DNA of 64,000 bases from Macrocystis pyrifera (Eukaryota > Sar > Phaeophyceae > Laminariales > Laminariaceae), in NCBI GenBank assembly GCA_031763025.1, contig JASSKH010000038.1, positions 3,451,001 to 3,515,000 of the forward strand, read 5' to 3'. The notes below the pieces were generated by a model, which was not told the origin of the DNA, made no database searches, and was given only the letters and a program-made list of their open reading frames with translations. Position 1 is the stretch's first letter. Each line of letters begins with the position of its first letter. Shown here one piece after another: positions 49,469-61,829 of this stretch. The position numbers and the translations under genes are program-made.

Positions 49469-49704
49469 GAATAGAAAGTAACGAGTACATAGTAACATGT
49501 AGGAGGGAGTAAAGACAACACACAGAGTATCGTAGATGAAGCATCAAAGGAAGTAGACATAGAAGATAGATATACCTTGTGAACAGGTTTCCTTTGTATC
49601 CGGGGAATTCTTCTTTCAGGAATGTTTTGATCGATCAACGGTGTGAAGCTCATGCTGCACATTGTCGGATGACAAGCCTATAATAATAAAATATCACATA
49701 ATAC

Positions 49705-49811
49705 TATTACGGGGGGCCATAGTAAACAGGACCTTTTTTTTAGTAAAAATAGGTAAATATATAGGTTTTTATGTAAACCATAGGTCCTATTAACTATGGG
49801 CCTCCGTAATA
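49705..49811. mobile_element. MITE family M1, copy 11
   Basis: It runs from TATTACGGGGGGCCATAG to CTATGGGCCTCCGTAATA, a few bases after the LINE copy E tail. Confidence 0.9.
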
Positions 49812-49949
49812 TAAATATTTTATATCCGGTACTGCTGTGCGTAATGTAAACTGGTATACCATCAGCAAAGTAATAAAACACATAACCAACATTTATACAC
49901 ACTACAATTTTCCTAGAATAGTAGCAGAGAGGGGGAGCACATGCCACTT

Positions 49950-50140
49950 TTCTGTTGTTTGTTGTTGTTGTTGTTGTTGTTGTTGTTCTTTCTGTTGTTG
50001 TTTCTGTTGTTGTTGTTGTTGTTGTTGTTGTGGTGGTGGTGGTGGTGGTGGTGGTGGTGGTGTTGTTGTTGTTTTGTTGTAGTTGTTTTTGTTGTTGTTT
50101 TAGCTTCTTCGTTGTTGTTGTTTGTTGTTTTATCGTGGTG
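49950..50140. repeat. (TTG)n/(GTG)n microsatellite
   Basis: About 190 bp of TTG and TGG repeats with small breaks. The long Val-, Cys- or Asn-rich frames here are artefacts. Confidence 0.9.
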
Positions 50141-50288
50141 TCTCTCTCTTTCGTTTTCGCGTGTTGTTGTACTGCTGTAGGATGCGATGTTCGCCCTAGA
50201 ATCACCACGATTTATCGTCATCAAGGGGGGGACGAGACCGGTCAGTCAGGAGGACGAGAGCTCTTCCCCGGTTCTCGTGCGAACTAAC

Positions 50289-50402
50289 TATTTACGGGGG
50301 ACCATAGTAAATGGGACCAAATATTGTTAGTATTAATAGGGAAATATATAGGTTTTTGTGTGTACCGTAGGTGCAATTTACTTTATATGGTCCTTCGTAA
50401 TA
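50289..50402. mobile_element. MITE family M1, copy 12
   Basis: It runs from TATTTACGGGGGACCATAG to ATATGGTCCTTCGTAATA, with a small insertion in the right arm. Confidence 0.85.
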
Positions 50403-50424
50403 TTTTATAAGAAACTAAGAAAGC

Positions 50425-50485
50425 ACGTCAGCTGTGAGTTCAACCGATCGGCAGATCGGTCGATACTCAACTTTGCAAGCTGCGT
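50425..50485 (+). repeat. Short repeat near histone genes, copy upstream of H4
   Basis: CGTCAGCTGTGAGTTCAACC to CAACTTTGCAAGCTGCGT, 1.0 kb upstream of the H4 start. Confidence 0.7.
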
Positions 50486-51180
50486 GAACCGCGCGCGTTT
50501 TCCATTATTTCCCTCGCGATTGACTATTGTGGCCAGAGACTCCCCTGGATGCCACCAGGGTCGACGAGACGATAATACTTACAGCTGGTTCGATTTCCAA
50601 TTGATTTCGGCCAGTACCATTTCGCGCACCGTAGTATTGTAAGTACCTACTACTGCAGCATATTGTTGCTGTACAGTACATGCAGCACACTGAGAGCCAC
50701 ACGTGTAAACTCTATTATGCAGCAGCATCGACGTACACCTACCTACATCAGCCGTATATACCTTCGCAAGAAGAGTATAATATAGTGGAGTCACACACCG
50801 AAGATAGGTCAGGCGGTATCGGGCATAGTAACGACGACTTACTTTTATTAAACATAACACAAGCACAAAAACACACACGAGAGAGCGGGCGACTGCTGTG
50901 TCTCTCGTGCAATCGATAACACGTGTGACACACCAGCAACATGATCCTGCTCATTCGCGATGCTACATTTCACATTTCACTACGAGTGCGGGCCATGTAC
51001 GCCGCATCCCACACGCTGTACCAGGTATGTACGTCGTAAAACGTCAAACGTCGTAAAACTTGTACCAGGTACCAGGTACGACGCATCAGGTACCAATGTG
51101 TGTACGTACGTATAATAAAAGGTCGTAGTCGTCGTAGTCGTAAAACATAAAAACAAAACGCGTATTACAGCAGTTACAAA
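50486..51180. other. Gene-free interval
   Basis: No gene is recognised. GGTACCAGGTAC-type words cluster at 51060-51100. Confidence 0.4.
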
Positions 51181-51801
<621 letters not shown>

Positions 51802-51868
51802 GCACCTTGCTCTGCCTCCCAACCTTCTGACCAAAGCCCTCATCAGGGCTGTCAACCAAAAACCAACT

Positions 51869-51885
51869 GGTGTTTACTCAACACC
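51869..51885 (+). terminator. Histone 3' hairpin of H4
   Basis: GGTGTTTACTCAACACC is followed by ACCCAAACAAGAAAGAAC, a purine-rich stretch of the kind found after histone stem-loops. Confidence 0.9.
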
Positions 51886-52137
51886 ACCCAAACAAGAAAG
51901 AACTAAGTGCCGACACAACCCGCCAGCTGCGTTCGCTGCGCTGCCATATACGTGGGAGGTTGGCTGCTACCTCGCCTGCTGCTGCCAATAAAGGCGTCCT
52001 GGCTGACCTGGATGTTCACACGACCGACAGGTACCGCTTTTTTTTTTTTTTGCTTTTTTTGAATTTCAGCCAACGGCTCGGTACATTATACTGAATTTAA
52101 TATAGATGAATGCCTTGAGTTTCTCTACGAACACATT

Positions 52138-52207
52138 ACGCAGCTTGCAAAGTTGCAGCTCCAAAGTTGAGTATCAACTATTTAATCAGTCGAACTCACA
52201 GCTGACG
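52138..52207 (-). repeat. Short repeat near histone genes, copy downstream of H4
   Basis: It is the inverse of the copies at 35783 and 50425 (ACGCAGCTTGCAAAGTTG ... GAACTCACAGCTGACG), with about 10 extra bases inside. Confidence 0.7.
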
Positions 52208-52470
52208 TATTTCAAAATTAATAAAACACACTTGTGCAACTCGGCGAACCTCGCGAACAATGTTCAGCGATCGAACTACAAGTAGGGAAGAGGGTGGAAA
52301 GCGACACCGAAATTGGTTGTCGACAGTCTTGTGAAATCGGCTTCCAAGTGAGGATCAGAGGCATTACAGCAGTAGCTGGCGGGTCATGTACCAAAGGTTT
52401 ACTACACGAGTGTCTGGCCCTTATTTTTTTGTCGTTGCGTTGTCGTGTGTTTGCCTGTAGTCTCTACTTC

Positions 52471-52789
52471 CTTTTTTTTTATCACATCACTTTTACTTTT
52501 AACTCGTACCAGGTAGGTATTTTTTCCCCCAGCGAGGTTCTGGATAAGCCGTGGTCACAGATGTCGTCCCTTCCCCCCGGTACGTGCCTTCATTTTTTTG
52601 TCGCGCATAGGGTCCAGCATTCCCACAGCTCGTCGGTTTTCATCGAATGTAGCTACACTCACGCTCTCGCGCTTTCCGCTTATCAATTTTTTATGCAAGA
52701 AAGAAAAAGTCTCCAAGAGCATGCACCTGCACGCCCATTGAATTGATCTTGATAGGCACGCGGACCACCTACCAAGCCAACAGGGACGC
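52471..52789 (-). mobile_element. tRNA-headed SINE, copy 2
   Basis: The body matches copy 1 (CTTGATAGGCACGCGGACC, GCATAGGGTCCAGCATTCCC, AAGCCGTGGTCACAG). The A tail is the T run at 52472-52480. The B-box region of the head is altered, so it is older or degraded. Confidence 0.8.
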
Positions 52790-53059
52790 CGGCTACTACT
52801 GCTGTAGTATTAATATTAATCGTAAGTTCTCTGCTTCTCTTATATACGTACGTCTGCATTGTACCTTCGACCTACGGACGCATTCCCTGCTGTGTTAAAA
52901 TTGCAGCTTGTTCAGTGTACTGCCGCTTTTTCGGGTAAGATACAACGACGTTCTCATGTACACATCATGACTGCTCAACGCAAGGGCAGGATTTTTTTTT
53001 ATGGACCCACACTACCCCCCCCACCTCTCATCGGCCGGCCCAAAAACGTACCCGGGTAT

Positions 53060-53480
53060 CTACCGGGTATATTTTTTTGGGCAAATGCCAAAATCAGTTA
53101 TACCTGATCCGTTTGAGCCAAAATCAGGTACATGCTAAAACCGAGTAAAAAACGCGCGCCACGAGCGGTGTGATGTCCATGACAATCCGGTCAAAAAAAA
53201 AATGCGCCTAAAGCATTTAGCGTGTCACATGACACATGACCTCCAAAATCTGAATCGTTTGTTTTCTGCAGGGTGTAAGTACCACGGGCTCCACGTGGAC
53301 CTGCAAAGGGTCACTATTATTATGCTTCGTTTTTTTCGCCACGGCGGGAGCGCCAAGAGTATTTACTCTGGCGCCCCAACCCCCCCGTTGACAGCTTTAA
53401 AGCTTCCAGACCGTCCTCGCGGAACCGCCTGCTCGGCACGAAATTATCTTGCCGAACCAAACCTGAGACCACCTCGACGC
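53060..53480 (-). mobile_element. Repeat with CCAAAATCAG ends, copy 1
   Basis: It shares with 57848-58235, in inverse order, CACCTCGACGCGG, AAATTATCTTGCCG, GGAACCGCCT, GGAGCGCCA, CCGTGGCGAAA and the GCCAAAATCAG end. A partial third copy lies at 58262-58500. No gene is seen. Confidence 0.6.
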
Positions 53481-53685
53481 GGGGTGGCGCAGACGAAACG
53501 CCGAGTGTCCATAGTGCTGTGAAGACTGCTGTGAACATAGAAAACAACAGAGCAGTACACACGACAACTAACTGAACCACATCGCACACCCCAAAGGACA
53601 AAAAGTGAAACCAGCGTACGCATGTATGCATGTATAATATACGTACTTTTACGTACGACGTACGAGTACAGAGTTCATACGTCGA

Positions 53686-53946
53686 TACAGAAGAATTTCG
53701 GGCAGACGCATACCGAGAGAAAACACAGTGTACGTGTGGCCTCTGTGATTGGTTCAATGTTGGCCAAAATCAGTTGAAAGCTAGACAGAGTAGAAAAAAT
53801 CAGGTGTACCTTGGCCTTTTCGTGCCAAAATCAGTTACAATGTCAGCTTGGCCAATAGCGGGGCTCCTGGTGTGTGTTTTGTACTTGAATTCAGTATGTA
53901 ACTGATTTTGGCACGAAAGTGGCCAGGTATACCTGATTTTGGCAAA
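53686..53946 (+). mobile_element. GCCAAAATCAG palindromic element, copy 1
   Basis: It carries GGCCAAAATCAGTTG near 53761 and CCTGATTTTGGC at 53930-53942 as inverted ends. It recurs in inverse at 59521-59757 with about 75 bp of shared flank. Confidence 0.6.
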
Positions 53947-54402
53947 AACCTATTTTTTTCCCCCAAACTGAAAACGCATTCGGGTTGATTTCGAAGCCAT
54001 AGGTTGTTTCCAACGCGAATCGATTTCGAGCTTCAGATTTGTATTTTTCGATCTCAAAAATGAATGACATTGCTTATGCAGTCCAAATATGCAAAATCTG
54101 ACCGGAAATTCATCGGTTTGAGAATCCGATGACCCAAAATCCGACGACTTGGGCCATCAGATTTTCAAATGGAAAAATAGAACGCTCTCTAAATTCAAGA
54201 TGTTATCCACGATAGCAGACAGCAGCAGAACGATCGATGAGTTGGATGGCGACACAGCTGTATGGCGACGTTGCTTCGCGCCCGACGCGCGGTCGGCTGG
54301 CGCGGGCTCGGGCCTAGAAACCACCAGAAGCACACTCGGCGCGCACCTTTCCGTGGATACATACTCGTGACCACCCTGCTGTACAGCAGCAGCAGCGGCA
54401 GT
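53947..54402. other. Gene-free interval
   Basis: No gene is recognised in this stretch. Confidence 0.35.
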
Positions 54403-55154
54403 CAGGGTGTGTCTAAACAGAATCGAAATCGAAAATCGAACTGATAATAAACAAGGCGCAGATTGGTCCCTCGTGAAAACATGTTCCCCTTCGTTTTTTA
54501 GGTTCCGAGAAAATAACGATTTACAACCCAATGCCAAAATCAAAAAGTTGACGGCTGGAAATCGAAAAGGAAATCGAAAGCACGAACGGCAACAATTCAG
54601 CGCAGCCACGTCAAAATATTACATCAGGACAGCCGTACACAGCATCCAACCCACAGCTAGCACGGCAGCACAGCCGCACAGACCCCCCGTAAACAGCCAG
54701 CAGGCGAACCACAACACCAGCCCCGACGTTCTCGGGCCTTTGTTTCCCGGCGTTCGAGTCAAAAAGCGAACATAATTTGAAGAAAAAATTCAGGATGATA
54801 CCTTCGAGAAAAAGGTCGCAAGTTCGTTCTCAGTATAATTTCAAGTTTGATCTCGGGGTGTCAACGTTGGACGCGCCACCACCTCCATGGGAGGCCCAAC
54901 GACCTCCCGGAATCGAATTGCCGTCGCGTTTGCCTGCTTCTGTGGTGGATCGGTGTTGCCGAGCGCTATATTGCCGGTATATATGTGTGCACAGTTGCGA
55001 AGGGCCCAAGTAGGTTGCGCTCTCCGCTGCTTTTCGTCTGGACTTCTATTTTCAATTTTATTAGGTTCTGTTTAGACACCTTGGCTAATTTTTGTCGAAA
55101 TCGAAATGAATTCGATTTTCGATTGCGCTTTTCGATTCTGTTAAGGCACACCCT
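54403..55154. mobile_element. Candidate TIR element, CAGGGTGTG ends
   Basis: The left end CAGGGTGTGTCTAAACAGAA with TCGAAATCGAAAATCGAA is matched inversely by the right end TTCGATTTTCGATTGCGC, TTCGATTCTGTTAAGGC and ACACCCTC. The interior shows no transposase. The ends resemble hAT termini, but no target duplication was found. Confidence 0.55.
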
Positions 55155-56124
55155 CAGTCACATTGTGAAACAAAAATACCAAGACAGGTTTGACCCTTCT
55201 GGCGCACTCGCCACGTGTCTTCGCCGCCAGATCAGAGGCAGTCAGGCTTGGCTCGGACGCTTGGGTCTTACGCGCAGTGCAGCGCACCCAGCGCGTCTCT
55301 TGGCGGCGCCAGACCGCAACAACAGCAGTTGGTCTCGGCGTTTGCTCGAATCTCTGCAAGCACAATCAATATGATTCACATAAAAATTAAACGTCCATTT
55401 TTTTTTTTTTCTCGTTTTGGTGTAGACTTCATAATGTTAACAATGGATCACCGTAATAGGAAAATACTGTTTCGATTTGCCAAGTTCACATCTGAAAATG
55501 CGATCGGGTCAAAATCTGAAGCTCAAAAGTCGAACCGCATAGGAAACGGCCTACCACGGTACTTATCAACCATTTTACATCGATACGAGTATACGTGCCA
55601 CATCTAAACCGTACGAGTACCGACGTGCGCTTTTGTTGTCTTGTTATCTAAATCTGCGCTCCAACTTGAGCAAACCAGCGCGCAACATCGAGCACGTATA
55701 TATGTATGTATGTATGTATGTACGCATGCGTGTGTCCAGTGTGTGTCCAAGTGTGTCGGCAAAAAAAGGTGGCGAAAAAGTTCTAAGCTTGCTTGACAAA
55801 GAGTGTGTTTGATCAAATTTGTAGTGTATATGCAATATGTATGGTGTATAGACTAAAAGCAAGACAAATTTATAGTTTATGCTTGAGTACACAAGTAATG
55901 GCGTTGTTAATGTAGGTGTGCGGCGGCGGTGTGTTGTAATTTGGTTATTTTCTGTTTTTGGCAGGGGAGATGGAACCGTGTCCAGTCCAGTCCACAACCC
56001 ACGCTACCTGAATGGTGGACGCCAACAAAGAGTCCCAGGAGGACACATACATATAGCTATGTTAACCTCAACCACTTCCTCCGGACCCCCTCGGCCAAGT
56101 TTCGACCGTTGCAATTATCTTCCC
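55155..56124. other. Gene-free interval
   Basis: No gene is recognised. ATGT tetranucleotide repeats occur at about 55700-55722. Confidence 0.4.
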
Positions 56125-56613
56125 CTGACTTCGCGAAAACGCTGAAACTGCGCTTTCGTGTATAGGGGACCTGGACCTGCCAGAAAGAAGAAAGAGGTAC
56201 ACCAGTAGCCGGGAGGAGGAAGTAGACGCACAGATGTGCCCGTGTGGCAAAGCAATAGAGAGTAGAACTCACACAGTAGGAGAATGTGAAATATACAAGG
56301 AGGAACGGGATGTGTTAAAAGAGCTGATGAGGAAAATAGACGAGTGTGACATGGAGGAGTTTGATACAATGAATAGCAGCGAGAAAACGATCGCTTTCCT
56401 AGGAGATGGATGGTGGCCACAGGAGGCCAAACAGGAAGGGGATAAGCCTAGCAAAAAGTTTCTATGTAATATATGGAAACAACGTAATGAGCACCGAATT
56501 GTTGGAGGTGTCTCTATTGGGAGTAGGAACGGTGCTCCGTCTCGAGAGGGATGCGTGGTCAATGGTCAAATGACTAAGGCAAGCAACAAATGAGTACCCC
56601 CCCCCCCCCCCCC
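56125..56613 (+). mobile_element. Poly-C LINE, 3' end, copy 5
   Basis: It starts within KTLKLRFRV-coding sequence and runs through the knuckle CPCGKAIESRTHTVGECEIY (open frame 56234-56593) to GGCAAGCAACAAATGAGTA and a run of 17 C (56597-56613). It is better preserved than copy 4 and shows the C tail most clearly. Confidence 0.8.
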
Positions 56614-56614
56614 T

Positions 56615-56757
56615 GCCCTGTCCCTCTGCCTGGTCGGTGAAAAACCCGACATGCTCCGTCCCGACATTGTAGGGATGCGAGGGTCTATGGTCATACGACT
56701 ACGGCCATGCATGAGATCGAGTACATCTCTCCTATCGAGTACCCCCCCCCCCCCCCC
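56615..56757 (+). repeat. R3 end fragment with its own C run
   Basis: CTGCCTGGTCGGTGAAAAAC, GACATTGTAGGGATGCGAGG and GGCCATGCATGAGATCGAGT lead, after a short repeat of GAGTAC, into 15 or more C (about 56743-56757). Confidence 0.65.
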
Positions 56758-57847
56758 GCCCTGTCCCTGGCAGGGCGCCGCCCCCTGCCCCTACGTCCCC
56801 TATTGATCATCATCCGATGATGATGAGCCGTTCTCTCCTCTTTGCCGAACCACCCCCAGCAGCAGCAGCAGCAGCAGCAGCCCTATTAGTATTATTCAAC
56901 AGCCCTAGCACCAGCTACCCCATCTTTTCTCGGTGTGGCGTTGGTGGCTTGGTGAGGCAATAGGTGATGCCACACAGCCGAACATTTTTTTTGGCTCGTC
57001 GTCACGCGTATTCAAAGCGGCTTGGGTACAAAGATTTGTGCAGCATCATCTCGCATTCCGAGCAACAATGGTGGCTTCCGCCGGCAATATATACCGGGGC
57101 GCTTGCAGCCTGACGATAGACCGCATTTTACCATGGGCGCAACAACTTGCACGTGGACCCACCCCGCTTTAATCGGGATATGTGCTGTGTGGGCCGATTC
57201 AACGGAGACGGGGGGTGTTGTACGTGCGCGCGTGTGTGCGTGGTTGGTCGAATCTCGCCGCGTTTTTGGACGGTTTCTAAAAACGGTTCGCCGATCTCGC
57301 CGCGTTTTGAGGTTCTGGCTTTCAAAGCAGAGCCTCGTGGTGCACTACTAATATTAATAAGCTCTTGTCGCCTGCACTACTCACGTGGCCTAGACGGCCG
57401 GATTGCTCACTCTATCATCAAGTGACTTGCAATGTATGAGAATTAGTGTTGCGTCGTTGTTTATTTAGGATTTAGTATACCTGGAGAATTGCCTCACTCC
57501 CTTCCCCCCCCCCCGCCCTGGCGGGCCCAAAAATGAAAAAAACGGAGTGCGGATCCAGGAATATTTTTTTTGCCTGCCCTTGTTCAACGTTTAATACCTG
57601 GTACGCTACAGCAGCAGTCCCTGGTACGTGATGTGGGTGCTTTTTGGTGTTTAGAGCTTCAGATTTTGACCCGATCGCATTTCGAGCAGCTGTGTCTAAC
57701 TTCGCACATCGAAACCGTTCACATGTACGAGGAACGCAGAAAAAAATGGGGTTTTATTATTGTGCGTTCATTATAAGGTGTACTCTGTTGTTTTCTATGG
57801 TCATGAGTCATGAGTCACTGCTGTGGACACACTGCAGTTAGTTCGAC
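56758..57847. other. Gene-free interval
   Basis: No gene is recognised. A (CAG)n run lies near 56858-56880 and a C run near 57508. Small frames here have no domains. Confidence 0.4.
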
Positions 57848-58500
57848 TGCCCCTCCCCGCGTCGAGGTGGTCCCACGTTTGGCACGGCAAAATGATTTCG
57901 TGCCCAGTAGGCGGTTCCACGAGGATGGTCGAGGAGCTTCAAAGCTGGCAACGGGAGGGGGGCGCCAAAATATACACTGTTGGCGCTCTCGCCGTGGCGA
58001 AACAAACGAAGCCTGGTGACTGGTGACCCTCTGCAGGGTCCAAGTGGAGCCCGTGATACCTACTGTTAATAGGTGTACCCTAGACAAAAAAACAACTCAG
58101 ATTTTGGGGGTCACACGCTCAATATTCAAGCGCAACATTTTTTTTTTTAAAATGGATTTTCATGGACGAAACACCGCTCGTGGAGCGCTTTTTTTACATA
58201 GTTTAAGGATTACCTGATTTTGGCCCAAATGGGTTAGTTCTATACCTGATTTTGGCCACAGCCCCTTCCCGCTGTGGCGAAACAAACGAAGCCTGGTGAC
58301 CCTCTGCAGGTCCAAATGGAGCCCGTGGTACATATACCCTATTGCAAACAAAACAACTCAGATTTTTGGAGGCCACACGCTCGATGTTCAGGCGCAAGTT
58401 TTTCTTTCTTGGATTTTCATGGACTAAGCACCGCTCGTGGCGCGCTTTATTTGCTTGGTCTTAGTATTTACTTGATTTTGCCTAAATGGATCAGGTAAAC
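57848..58500 (+). mobile_element. Repeat with CCAAAATCAG ends, copies 2 and 3
   Basis: Two direct, partly overlapping copies share CGTGGCGAAACAAACGAAGC, CCTGGTGACCCTCTGCAGG, AACAACTCAGATTTT and TTTTCATGGAC.AA. They are separated by TGATTTTGGCC ends at 58215-58260. Copy 1 at 53060-53480 is inverted. Confidence 0.6.
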
Positions 58501-58510
58501 TTGAAGCCCT

Positions 58511-59381
58511 TAGGGCCCATCTTATCGAGGACTTTTGGTTCTTTCAGTTTGATTTTTTTTTTTTTTTCTAATTTAATTTGCATCTGATTGGCCGATGAGT
58601 GAATGACCAGGCAGGATTCGAAGGGGCAAATTAGAAAAAAATAATTTGAGTGAAAAGTCTTTTGGGACTTTTTTCGTGTGATTTTTTTAATTTCAATTTC
58701 GAATTTGGGGGTTGATCAGCCTTGATGTAGCATGCTCATGGTGGGTCAACACCCCCGGTGGAGTCTGGGGTGATTCTTGGCCGCTGCGGTGACTACCGTC
58801 GAGGCGATAAAACGCGAACCTCAACGACAGGCGACCGGAGCAATAGCCGCGCCCACGGCAACAGACCATAGCACATCGTACCCCAGCCGTGGCGCCTCAA
58901 AATAAATCATGGCGGCCGCAAGCCCAATTTTTCAATTTTTCGGCCTGCTCGATCGGCCAACCATCATGAAAACCAAGCAAACGAATAAAAAAACAGAGGA
59001 TACGCTCGAGACCTCGATATCTGTATCACCGTTGCTGTTCCGCACGTGGCGCTTGAGAGCTCCCTCCGCCCACCCAAGACGCCCTGAGAGTGATAGCTTA
59101 TCCTGCGCCACCAAAAAGAAAAAAATGCTGGCGGCGGCGCTCACGCGACAACGCAAACCTTTGCTCTCGTCTACGCTCGTCGCTGTTTGTCGGCTGGGCG
59201 TTGTGTGACGCGCTGCGTTATTCCAGGTTGTTTCGATTTCCTTTTTGTTTGACAATGAATGCGCCGTTTCCCGATAGGATACTAATACGTTTTTTTTTCG
59301 AAATCAAATTAAAAGTAATTGAAATTGAAATTTTATTTCCAAATAACGAAATTTAGCGTTCCCCGTCAAGATGGGCTCTTA
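58511..59381 (-). mobile_element. ~870-bp TIR element, copy 2
   Basis: This is the inverted counterpart of 5888-6757. The ends GGGCCCATCTTATCGA and GTCAAGATGGGCTC are flanked by TTA on both sides, a 3-bp TTA duplication typical of PIF/Harbinger elements. No transposase is encoded. Confidence 0.7.
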
Positions 59382-59424
59382 AGGTTTTCCCCTCAAGTCC
59401 CAAAGGGGTTATAAAACCCTTGTA

Positions 59425-59500
59425 GTACTGCAGTTCCGTTTAGGGGACAAGTCAGTCAAATTCTAAGTAGTATGCCCCAAAAACCGGACTGCGGTCCTAA
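59425..59500. mobile_element. MITE family M2, copy 5
   Basis: It runs from TACTGCAGTTCCGTTTAGGG to CCCCAAAAACCGGACTGCGG, with an AT-rich centre. Confidence 0.8.
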
Positions 59501-59520
59501 AACGATTTTTCGTAGGGTTT

Positions 59521-59757
59521 TGGCCAAAATTAGGTATACGTGGCCACTTTCCAAAGTTAGTTACAATACTAAAAACAAGCACAAATCACACTCCAGGAGC
59601 CCTGCTATTGGCCAGCCTGACATCGTAGCCGATTTTGGCTCGAGTTTGCCAGGGTATACCTGACTTTGTCCACTCTGTCTAACTTTCAACTGATTTTAGC
59701 CAGTTTTGAACCAATCAGAGAGACCATACGTACACTGTTTTTCTCTGCGCATGCGTC
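59521..59757 (-). mobile_element. GCCAAAATCAG palindromic element, copy 2
   Basis: It is the inverse of 53686-53946 with many substitutions (GGAGCCCTGCTATTGGCCAG; AACCAATCAGAGAGACCATA). Confidence 0.6.
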
Positions 59758-59904
59758 TGCGGTCCCTCGGTTGCCCAATTCTTGTGTACGTATAAACTCT
59801 GTGCGTGCTCGTACCTACGTACGTAAGCATTTATGTATACACACTCGCGCGTACGCTCTGTACTTGTACTTACGTATTTATGCATACACACGTACGGTTA
59901 TTTC

Positions 59905-60876
59905 TAGGGCTTTTCGCGGGTCGTGACCCGACCCGCGGGTAGGGTCACAAGGGGTTCAAAATGTCACGGGTCGGGTCGGGTCAGGAAGTGTTCAAAATCT
60001 CACGGGTCGGGTCTGGTCGGGTCTAGAGGTCTTGAAATCTCCCGGGTCGGGTCAGGTCGGGTCAAGAGTTTTTCAAATCTCACGGGTCGGGTCGGGTCGG
60101 GTCGGGTCAAGACGTTGTCTAATCTCACGGGTCGGGTCGGGTCGGGGGTCATGAAGTGATGACAAGCTCACGGGTCGGATCGGGTCATGACCCGTGAGAT
60201 TCTGGTCACTTGTGGGTCGGGCCAACACGACCCGCGAGTTGTTTTCTGCTGATCCGCGGGTCGGACCCGCGCATCCGGCTCGCGGATCCGACACTTGAAA
60301 CACTTCCAGCTCTCTTACCCAAAAGCTTGTCTCGTATCAATGCTCAATAATACTCCTTTGGCATCTTATTCAAACTTTCCAACACCGCCAAATCCATTTA
60401 CGTATGCCCGCATCCGTCTATACCCACTACAGCTATGATATAGGTCATATACCGCTGCGGGGCAAAAAAAAAAATGAATATTAAATTGTTTTTGAAGTGT
60501 CGACCCCCAGGCCGGATCCGCGGGTCGAACCTGCGGGTCAAGATAAATGGTCTCTCGGGTCAAGGTGACCCGACCCGCATGACAACCGTGTCTCACGGGT
60601 CAATCCGAAGGTGGCGGGTCGGGTCATGTCGGGTCAGGAGGTTTTGAAATCTCGCGGGTCGGGTCGGGTCAGGAGATTTTCAAATCTCATGGGTCGGGTC
60701 GGGACGGGTCAAACGTTTTTTTTAATCTCACGGGTCGGATCGGGTCGGGTCAAGAGACTTTAAAAATCTCTCGCGGGTCGGGTCGGGTCAAGTCAACACA
60801 CCTGAATTTTTTCGCGGGTCGGATCGGGTCAGCTGACCCGACCCGTGAGGTTGGACCTGACCCGCGAAAAACCCTG
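59905..60876 (+). mobile_element. hAT-like GGGTC-array element, best copy
   Basis: It begins TAGGGCTTTTCGCGGGTC and ends GACCCGCGAAAAACCCTG. The flanking octamers GTTATTTC (59897-59904) and GTTACTTC (60877-60884) match at 7 of 8 positions, the 8-bp target duplication of hAT transposons. The left and right arms are arrays of about 40-bp units (GGGTCGGGTCGGGTC plus AAGAGTTTTTCAAATCTCAC). The core at 60285-60490 is unique sequence shared with 42770-43620. No transposase is present, so it is non-autonomous. Confidence 0.8.
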
Positions 60877-60911
60877 GTTACTTCACTTTTTCTTGTCTGG
60901 GGTGTACGACA

Positions 60912-61030
60912 AAGATGTCAGGAGACAGCACTTTCACCCCTTGACTGCAGTTTTGCCTCGACATGCCTCGACTGACACCAAACTGCTAGGTTTTAGTGTG
61001 GAGCACTCGGCCCTGCACCCTTGGCAGCGC
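60912..61030 (-). repeat. Half copy of the ATGTCAGGAGAC element
   Basis: GATGTCAGGAGACAGCACTT, CACCCCTTGA, TGACACCAAACT and GAGCACTCGGCC match 5530-5650 in inverse. Confidence 0.55.
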
Positions 61031-61364
61031 ACGTATAATACGGCCGTACGCTGACCTACCCGCTTATTCGTTTCAATACCTGTGGAACCAGGGAGATCTT
61101 TTTTAGGGACGCACGCGCAAGCGTTTCTACAACAAGAAACGTTCGAAGTGAGATATTTAAATCCGCGTCCTCGACGACGTCAAATGTGAAGGTATTACCT
61201 GCTGAGCTATAGCGGTGAAACATCAATCGATTACCCCGGCCCAGGGTAATATTATTTTTTGAACACGGTGGTGTGCCAGAGCAACATGACCGCCTTACAG
61301 CGGGGAAGCCGCCTTACTCATTCAAGAAGGCTAAGAATGTAATTCCCCAGTCGCGCCTACTAAC

Positions 61365-61479
61365 ATTACGCGATACCATAGTAAATAGGATCACATATTG
61401 TTAGTAAAAACAAGTAAAAATATGCCTGGCAGGTTTTTGTGTTTACCGTAGTTCCTATTTACTATGGTCCTCCGTAATA
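61365..61479. mobile_element. MITE family M1, copy 13
   Basis: It runs from ATTACGCGATACCATAG to CTATGGTCCTCCGTAATA. An extra CCTGGCAG lies in the centre. Confidence 0.85.
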
Positions 61480-61829
61480 GTGATTTTGACCGTTTTATAT
61501 CGGGATACCGCCTTCCTCAGACCACCATATTGGGGGAACCTCCTGCACCTTACCTAGTGTTTTTCTGTAGTCCACTGCGTGAGGCGGCGCCGAGAAGGGC
61601 TTACGACGATGGTTTGCGAGAGATGGTCGGGAGGCAGTCCGACTGTGCGCCTCGAGTATAGGAGGCGCCAAGGAGGATTCACTAGAAAGTCGGGAGAGGT
61701 TCATCCCGACGGGGAAGGTGCCGGAAAGTACGGAGAGATACGCCTGCTACCGCCCGGCGCCTGCGTATAGCAGAGGGCAACCTTTGGTCATGGCGAGAGA
61801 GGGTAGCAGCACCGTCCGTGGAGACAGCA
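61480..61829. other. Gene-free interval
   Basis: GC-rich sequence with short frames (for example 61464-61661) and no recognisable domain. Confidence 0.35.

Larger units (their letters stand above)
43790..49690 (+). mobile_element. RLE-type LINE with RING fingers, copy E
   Basis: This is a 5'-truncated, roughly 5.9-kb relative of copy A. It keeps the end of ORF1 (43829-44700), a G-rich tandem-repeat linker (44840-45680), ORF2 (45927-49468) and the 3' end TGCACATTGTCGGATGACAA, followed by an A-rich stretch. An M1 MITE lies just beyond (49705). Several frame changes and stops make it inactive. Confidence 0.82.

Noticed and set aside
49941-50287. Cys/Val- and Asn/His-rich frames on both strands
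   Set aside because: They are translations of the TTG/TGG microsatellite.
61150-61225. tRNA-like segment on the minus strand (TAGCTCAGCAGG ... GGATTTAAATA)
   Set aside because: The T-arm does not pair and the B box departs from consensus; at most an old tRNA-derived remnant.
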